A stretch of 64,000 nt of DNA from JBLMZW01 sp050259035 (GTDB lineage: Bacteria; Bacillota; Syntrophomonadia; Syntrophomonadales; DTU052). Under the pieces are notes generated by a model that worked only from the letters and a program-made list of their open reading frames with translations, did no database searches and had not been told where the DNA came from. Below, in pieces: positions 59,337 to 64,000 of this stretch. Made by a program: the position numbers and the translations under genes. Location: contig JBLMZW010000006.1 in assembly GCA_050259035.1 (NCBI GenBank), positions 1-64,000 of the forward strand, in the 5' to 3' direction. Positions within the stretch are counted from its first letter, which is position 1. The number at the start of each line of letters is the position of its first letter.

Positions 59337-62297
59337 GTGCGAACTAATAAGGGGTTAAGAAGCCGAACCTTCAACCTGGCAACCAGGGCAGCTTTGAAAA
59401 TGATGGCCTTATGCTACAGCCATATTGAAGCATTTCGAAAATACCTGCTGACTGACGAGGGGTGGCTGGACTTCTCAGTGGGGATTAGAACCGAAAACAA
59501 TTCGGTGGCTCAGACCATATGTTTTCGGAATGGTAGGGCCCGGGTTAAACCAGGAGTAACAGACGAAGCAACGGTTCAGTTAATATTGATGGATGAGGAA
59601 ACTTTAAAGCAGATGGCTTCCTTGCCTCCCAACGAAGTCTTGCTCTTGTTGCTTAAAAGCAAAATGGTTACGAGAGGGAATATGGCCTACCTGGAGCTTT
59701 TTAATTTCCTGCTTTCCGTCCTTTTAAAGAATAAACAGATTAAGCAAATGCGTAAGCAAAAACTGGAAAGACAAGAGCCGGATGCAGGTCATCCCGAAGC
59801 CGGGCCAGTCCGCCGAAAAGAATATATAAAAGCTGAAGAAGTTGACCAGGGGGTACAGTATCTGACTGATGATCCCTATCTGGCCGAATATGCCCTAGAA
59901 GATTTCCCACGGCTTAAAAATTTCTTGGATATTCATTTTGAAAAAATGCCTGCTATCTGCGTGGAACGGGCTTCTATTCTTACCAGCTGGTTTAAGGAAA
60001 ACGGTTTTGAAACCGATAGATTCGGCCAGCCCTGGGTTCCAGTGGTAAGGCAGGCTTATGCCTTTAAACACCTGATGGAAAACCGAAGACCCATCATCCG
60101 CAGCAACGATTTAATAGCCGGTACTACCACCACCAAAGAGATCGGGGTACCATTATATCCCGATACCCATGGTTCCTTGATCTGGGCGGAGCTTTTAACT
60201 GTTTCCGAGCGAGCGCTAAACCCTTATACAATAGCGGATGAGGACGTCGAGGAACTGCATCACCGGGTTTTTCCTTACTGGTGCGACCGTAATGTTAGGG
60301 AATGGGTACGAAAAGAGTACAATTACCCATTATGCCAGCAATTGGATGAACGCTTCGCCGTCAATTTTCTGTGGAAAACAGTAGCCCTGTCCCACACCAT
60401 TATTGATTACCCTAAACTACTCCGGTTGGGGGCCAGCAGAATTGTCAAGGAGATTGAGGAAGAACTTCGACAGGATACCGGGGCTGACCTGGAAAAGAGA
60501 CACACCCTTCAGGCCATGATAATATGTTTCGAAGGGATTATTACCTACGCCCGCAATCTCTCCTACCAGGCTGCACAGGAAGCCAGAGCAACAGATGACC
60601 CCCGGCGTAAAAAGGAATTGGAAAATCTGGCCGCCATTTGTGCCCGGGTTCCGGAGCATCCAAGCGAGACTTTGGACGAGGCTTTAAATGCCATCTGGAT
60701 TCACTGGGTGGCTGTGCATATGGAGAACACCAATGCCGGTTTTTCGCTCGGGCGTATGGACCAGTGGCTGCAGCCCTATTTTACGGCGGACATGGAAAAG
60801 ATAAAGAGCCCGGGAGAAAGAGAAGAGTATATTAAGCATGCCATCGAAATGGTGGGGTGTTTTTACATGCGCTGCACCGATCATCTCCCCCTTATTCCAG
60901 ACATCGGGAACTATCTTTTCGGGGGCAGTTCATCCGACCAGGCTATTACCCTGGGGGGAGTAACGCCGGGGGGTAAGGACGCGGTCAATGATATGACTTA
61001 CATATTCCTTAAAGTAACGGAAATTTTGGGGATCCGCGACCCCAATGTAAATGCTCGTTACAACCCGGGCAAAAACAGCATCATCTACCTGAAAAGGCTG
61101 TGCGAAGTCAATGTGAATACCACCGCAACCCCTTCTATTCATAACGACGAGATGGTAATGCGCTCCCTGACAGAATTCAATTATCCGCCGGAGCATCTAA
61201 GGGACTGGTCCGCTACCGGGTGTGTGGAACCAACTCTTTCCGGGCGGCACATCGGACATACCAACTGCATGATGTTTAATATGGTAGCGGCTCTGGAAAT
61301 GGCCTTGTTTAACGGGCGTCATCCCTTAATGCGCTGGGAACTGGGACCTAAAACCGGGGAAGTATCAAGTTTTGAGATGTTTGATGATTTTTTCAATGCG
61401 TTTTGCCGTCAACTGGCTTTTCTGGCCGACCTCTCCTGTGAGTACAATAACATGCTGGGTGAGGCCCACAGCGTTATTCGGCCTACTCCAATGATTTCAG
61501 CCATGGTGGAAGGCTGTATTAAAAAAGGACGCGATGTCACTAAGGGTGGAGCGCTCTATAACAGCTCGGGCAATGCTTGCATCGGATTGGCTGATATTAC
61601 CGACTCCCTTCTGGCTATCAGGAAATTGGTATACCAGGATAAAAAGGTCACTTTCCTGGAGATGCGGCAGGCGGTAGAGAGCAACTTTAGTGATAATGCT
61701 GTTTTAAGAAGTCTTACCCAGAGGACGGTACCTCTCTTCGGTTCCGATTGCCAGGAAGCCGTCGATATGGCCAATCGGGTGACTCAATTCGTTCGCCATT
61801 ATTTCGGCCGTCATAAGAATTTCCGCGGCGGACCGTATACCGCTGGATTCTGGTCAATGTCCAATCATGTGGCCTTTGGTACTTTAACCGGGGCTCTGCC
61901 CTCGGGTCGTTTAGCCGGAAAACCTTTCACCCCGGGCTTGACTCCGCAGGCCCATGCCTCACGCAGCCTCTTAGATAACATTAAGGATGTAGCCAGGCTG
62001 GAACCGACCAATATGACGAATAATATCGCCTTCAATGTGAAGGTGGTACCGTCGGCCCGGGAGAGCCATATGGCAGTGGTCAACAATCTGTACTCTTATG
62101 TAAGAGCTTATTGTGACCTGGGTGGCATGCAAATGCAGTTTAACGTGGTCTCCAGCGAAACCATGAAAGCCGCCATGGCCAACCCCGATGAATACCGTGA
62201 CTTAATGGTTCGGATCTCCGGCTATAATGCCTACTTTGTTACTTTGAATCGTGAGCTTCAACTCGAATTGATTGAACGTGCCGAATATGGACTATAG
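59337..62297 (+). CDS. Glycyl-radical enzyme with N-terminal SCP2-like domain
   Basis: This 986-residue protein is longer than typical glycyl-radical eliminases (about 790-850 aa). Residues 45-130 resemble an SCP2 sterol/lipid-carrier domain (ICFRNGRARVKPG, MDEETLKQMASLPPNE). A charged linker (131-165) leads to the radical barrel from about 185. The active-site Cys629-Val-Glu631 matches the GCVEP loop of dehydratase or lyase types. The radical Gly962 lies in RISGYNAYFV. By eye, the Asp conserved twelve residues after the Glu in glycerol dehydratase aligns with Asn643. Start GTG 59337 follows GGGGGGAATT. The substrate is unknown; the fusion suggests a hydrophobic one. Confidence 0.9.
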   Translation: MRTNKGLRSRTFNLATRAALKMMALCYSHIEAFRKYLLTDEGWLDFSVGIRTENNSVAQTICFRNGRARVKPGVTDEATVQLILMDEETLKQMASLPPNEVLLLLLKSKMVTRGNMAYLELFNFLLSVLLKNKQIKQMRKQKLERQEPDAGHPEAGPVRRKEYIKAEEVDQGVQYLTDDPYLAEYALEDFPRLKNFLDIHFEKMPAICVERASILTSWFKENGFETDRFGQPWVPVVRQAYAFKHLMENRRPIIRSNDLIAGTTTTKEIGVPLYPDTHGSLIWAELLTVSERALNPYTIADEDVEELHHRVFPYWCDRNVREWVRKEYNYPLCQQLDERFAVNFLWKTVALSHTIIDYPKLLRLGASRIVKEIEEELRQDTGADLEKRHTLQAMIICFEGIITYARNLSYQAAQEARATDDPRRKKELENLAAICARVPEHPSETLDEALNAIWIHWVAVHMENTNAGFSLGRMDQWLQPYFTADMEKIKSPGEREEYIKHAIEMVGCFYMRCTDHLPLIPDIGNYLFGGSSSDQAITLGGVTPGGKDAVNDMTYIFLKVTEILGIRDPNVNARYNPGKNSIIYLKRLCEVNVNTTATPSIHNDEMVMRSLTEFNYPPEHLRDWSATGCVEPTLSGRHIGHTNCMMFNMVAALEMALFNGRHPLMRWELGPKTGEVSSFEMFDDFFNAFCRQLAFLADLSCEYNNMLGEAHSVIRPTPMISAMVEGCIKKGRDVTKGGALYNSSGNACIGLADITDSLLAIRKLVYQDKKVTFLEMRQAVESNFSDNAVLRSLTQRTVPLFGSDCQEAVDMANRVTQFVRHYFGRHKNFRGGPYTAGFWSMSNHVAFGTLTGALPSGRLAGKPFTPGLTPQAHASRSLLDNIKDVARLEPTNMTNNIAFNVKVVPSARESHMAVVNNLYSYVRAYCDLGGMQMQFNVVSSETMKAAMANPDEYRDLMVRISGYNAYFVTLNRELQLELIERAEYGL

Positions 62298-62401
62298 AAC
62301 GAACGCTATGGTCACAAAATAGACAAGGATATAATCTTGCCCTATTATGGTTTATAGGAAAATTTAAGCAATCAACTGCCTGAAAAGGAGAAGTGTTTAC
62401 T

Positions 62402-63457
62402 GTGATTAAGGTTGGAATACTAGGAGCTTCAGGTTATATGGGGGGAGAAGTTCTCAGGGTATTGCTAGAACACCCGGAAACTGAAGTAGTCTGGGCCACC
62501 AGCCGCAGCCAGAATCCGGCTGAATACTTTCACCGGAACTTCTATGGTTCAGGAATTAAACTTATAAGCCCAAAGGATATAACACCTTGTGACGCGATCT
62601 TTGTCGCACTCCCGACCGGTCACGCCATGAATGTTGCTCTGGACATACTGGGGACTGACACTAAAATTATCGATTTAGGGTCTGACTTTCGGCTTAAGAA
62701 TGTAGACGAATGGGAAAAAGTCTACGGGATGAGACATACGTGTCCCGAGCAAATCAATCAAGCAGTCTATGGAATCCCTGAATTGCACCGGGAGAATATT
62801 AAAAACTCAAAGATCATAGCCAACCCGGGCTGTTATTCCTCCGCGGCCATTCTGGGACTGGCCCCTCTGGTCAAAGTAAATCTGATTGATACCACCAAAA
62901 TAGTCATTGACGGGCTCTCGGGAACGGCTGGAGCCGGTACTGATTTGGATATTACCATGCATCACCCGGAAATCGGACATAATCTGGTGCCGTATAACGT
63001 TGTAGACCACAGACATACTTATGAAATAGAGCAGGAACTCAGAAATATAGGGAAAACTGATGTATCAATTCATTTCACCACCACCTATGTCCCGATAACC
63101 AGAGGAATATTAGACATTTGCCATTGCTTCCCGCGTGAAACTGTTAAAAGACAGGATCTTATGGATATTTATAAAGAGTTCTACGATAAAGAACTCTTTA
63201 TTAAAGTGTTTGACATGCCCCGGGATGCCAATGCCTCATGGCAGTATAAGCCTTACCCCTGGGTGTCTGCCGTATCGGGAACAAATTTCTGTCATATAGG
63301 ATTTGACGTTGACGAGAAGAGAAACAGAATTGTAGTCTTTAGTGTTCTTGACAGCCTGGGTAAAGGCGGTGCCCATGCGGGAGTGCAGAATTTGAACGTG
63401 CTCTTTGGTTTAGATGAGACTACAGGCCTAACCAGATACGGGATGCATCCCTACTAA
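62402..63457 (+). CDS. argC: N-acetyl-gamma-glutamyl-phosphate reductase
   Basis: ArgC reduces N-acetylglutamyl phosphate to the semialdehyde in arginine synthesis. The Rossmann motif VGILGASGYMGGEVLR and the catalytic Cys144 in NPGCYSSAAILGLAPL are clear, with GLSGTAGAGTD and the late HAGVQNLNVLFGLDE. Length about 351 aa. GTG 62402 fits the usual MIKVGILG start; GTG 62393 is closer to AAGGAG. No other arg gene is adjacent. Confidence 0.92.
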   Translation: MIKVGILGASGYMGGEVLRVLLEHPETEVVWATSRSQNPAEYFHRNFYGSGIKLISPKDITPCDAIFVALPTGHAMNVALDILGTDTKIIDLGSDFRLKNVDEWEKVYGMRHTCPEQINQAVYGIPELHRENIKNSKIIANPGCYSSAAILGLAPLVKVNLIDTTKIVIDGLSGTAGAGTDLDITMHHPEIGHNLVPYNVVDHRHTYEIEQELRNIGKTDVSIHFTTTYVPITRGILDICHCFPRETVKRQDLMDIYKEFYDKELFIKVFDMPRDANASWQYKPYPWVSAVSGTNFCHIGFDVDEKRNRIVVFSVLDSLGKGGAHAGVQNLNVLFGLDETTGLTRYGMHPY

Positions 63458-63543
63458 GAAAAAACAAAACCTATATTCAATATGTTATTATAAATATACA
63501 TTCTATTGTATATTGTTGCGTTCGTTATGGCGTAGGAGAAAGT

Positions 63544-64000
63544 ATGAAACTAACCTGCGAATCTCCCCATCTTGAAGAATACTTGTTAGAGTTAGATGTA
63601 GTTGATTACGGCCACCCGCTAATCAGGGAAAAGGCCGAGGAATTGTTCTCCGGTTCTTTGAATGAACTTGAGATAATTAGAACCGTCTTTGAATTTGTTC
63701 GCGATGGCATTGCCCATTCCAACGATATACCAAGCTTACGGGTAACCTGCAAAGCATCAGAGGTTCTTCAATTCAAAGAAGGAATTTGCTATGCGAAGTC
63801 AAACCTTCTGGCCGCTCTTCTAAGAAGCAAGGGGATTCCTACCGGTTTCTGCTATCAAAGACTTACCAAGGGTGACACCCCTGATACCGGCTATTGCATC
63901 CATGCATTAAATGCGGTTTATCTTAAGACCTATGAACGTTGGATTAGACTGGATGCCCGGGGGAACAAAGAAGGAGTTAATGCCCAGTTTTCTATTGATG
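63544..64000 (+). CDS. Transglutaminase-like protein (3' partial)
   Basis: The open frame runs from ATG 63544 (after TAGGAGAAAG) past the window end, 152 codons visible. The segment EGICYAKSNLLAALLRSKGIPTGFCYQRL contains the transglutaminase-type nucleophilic Cys, and CIHALNAVYL supplies the expected His. Aminoacid context LDARGN has the Asp. The family includes peptidases and transferases of unknown substrate; the C-terminus is missing from view. Confidence 0.8.
   Translation, partial: MKLTCESPHLEEYLLELDVVDYGHPLIREKAEELFSGSLNELEIIRTVFEFVRDGIAHSNDIPSLRVTCKASEVLQFKEGICYAKSNLLAALLRSKGIPTGFCYQRLTKGDTPDTGYCIHALNAVYLKTYERWIRLDARGNKEGVNAQFSID

Noticed and set aside
63458..63543. Regulatory site between argC and the transglutaminase gene
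   Set aside because: The gap is AT-rich with TATA-like runs, but no -35/-10 pair or ARG box could be supported.

Overview
The window looks like a chromosomal segment of an anaerobic, endospore-forming Clostridia-type Firmicute. Evidence for this is the complete spoIIGA-sigE-sigG-spoIIR sporulation block, the DAP-type murE, class III ribonucleotide reductase, oxygen-sensitive glycyl-radical enzymes, a T-box leader, SepF and DivIVA, and frequent GTG/TTG starts behind strong GGAGG ribosome-binding sites. The gene set (CoA-transferase, WHG-like TetR regulator, glycyl-radical enzyme) would fit a syntrophic fatty-acid oxidiser such as the Syntrophomonadaceae, but that placement is inference. No tRNA, rRNA, CRISPR array or intact transposon was seen.

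Layout. 1-16709 is the dcw cell-wall/division cluster: spoVD-like PBP (5' end outside the window), murE, murF, mraY, murD, ftsW/spoVE, murG, murC, murA, ftsQ/divIB, a DUF881 gene, sbp, ftsA, ftsZ. A structured 266-bp leader lies between murG and murC. A convergent alkaline-phosphatase-fold membrane protein follows (16758-18980). 18981-22070 is accessory: two genes (MBL hydrolase, polysaccharide deacetylase) sit among three copies of a MITE-like repeat and a separate nested inverted-repeat element. 22071-25310 is the early-sporulation sigma block ending at a good terminator. 25479-28902 holds ymxH and the nrdR-nrdD-nrdG module with a candidate NrdR box. 28903-29275 carries a decayed REP-associated transposase.

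29643-38929 is a conserved division/housekeeping run: pgeF, a two-component system with a soluble kinase, a HlyD-like protein, ylmE, sepF, proC, yggT, a U32 peptidase, divIVA, a yggU gene and nth. Next come a secreted nine-repeat protein, an acyltransferase, and ileS under a T-box; ileS is interrupted by an in-frame UAG. ACT, DUF711, degenerate MBL, DUF5665, DksA-like, GT4 and macro-domain genes follow. 51139-54398 is an accessory patch (VOC protein, MBL hydrolase, three membrane proteins). 54631-57658 has a CoA-transferase, lspA and rluD.

The most unusual locus is 57676-62297. A TetR regulator sits behind a 49-bp near-perfect palindrome, followed by a radical-SAM activase with two ferredoxin-type clusters and a 986-residue glycyl-radical enzyme. 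The enzyme carries an N-terminal SCP2-like (lipid-binding) domain, which suggests radical chemistry on a hydrophobic substrate. The window ends with argC and the start of a transglutaminase-like gene.
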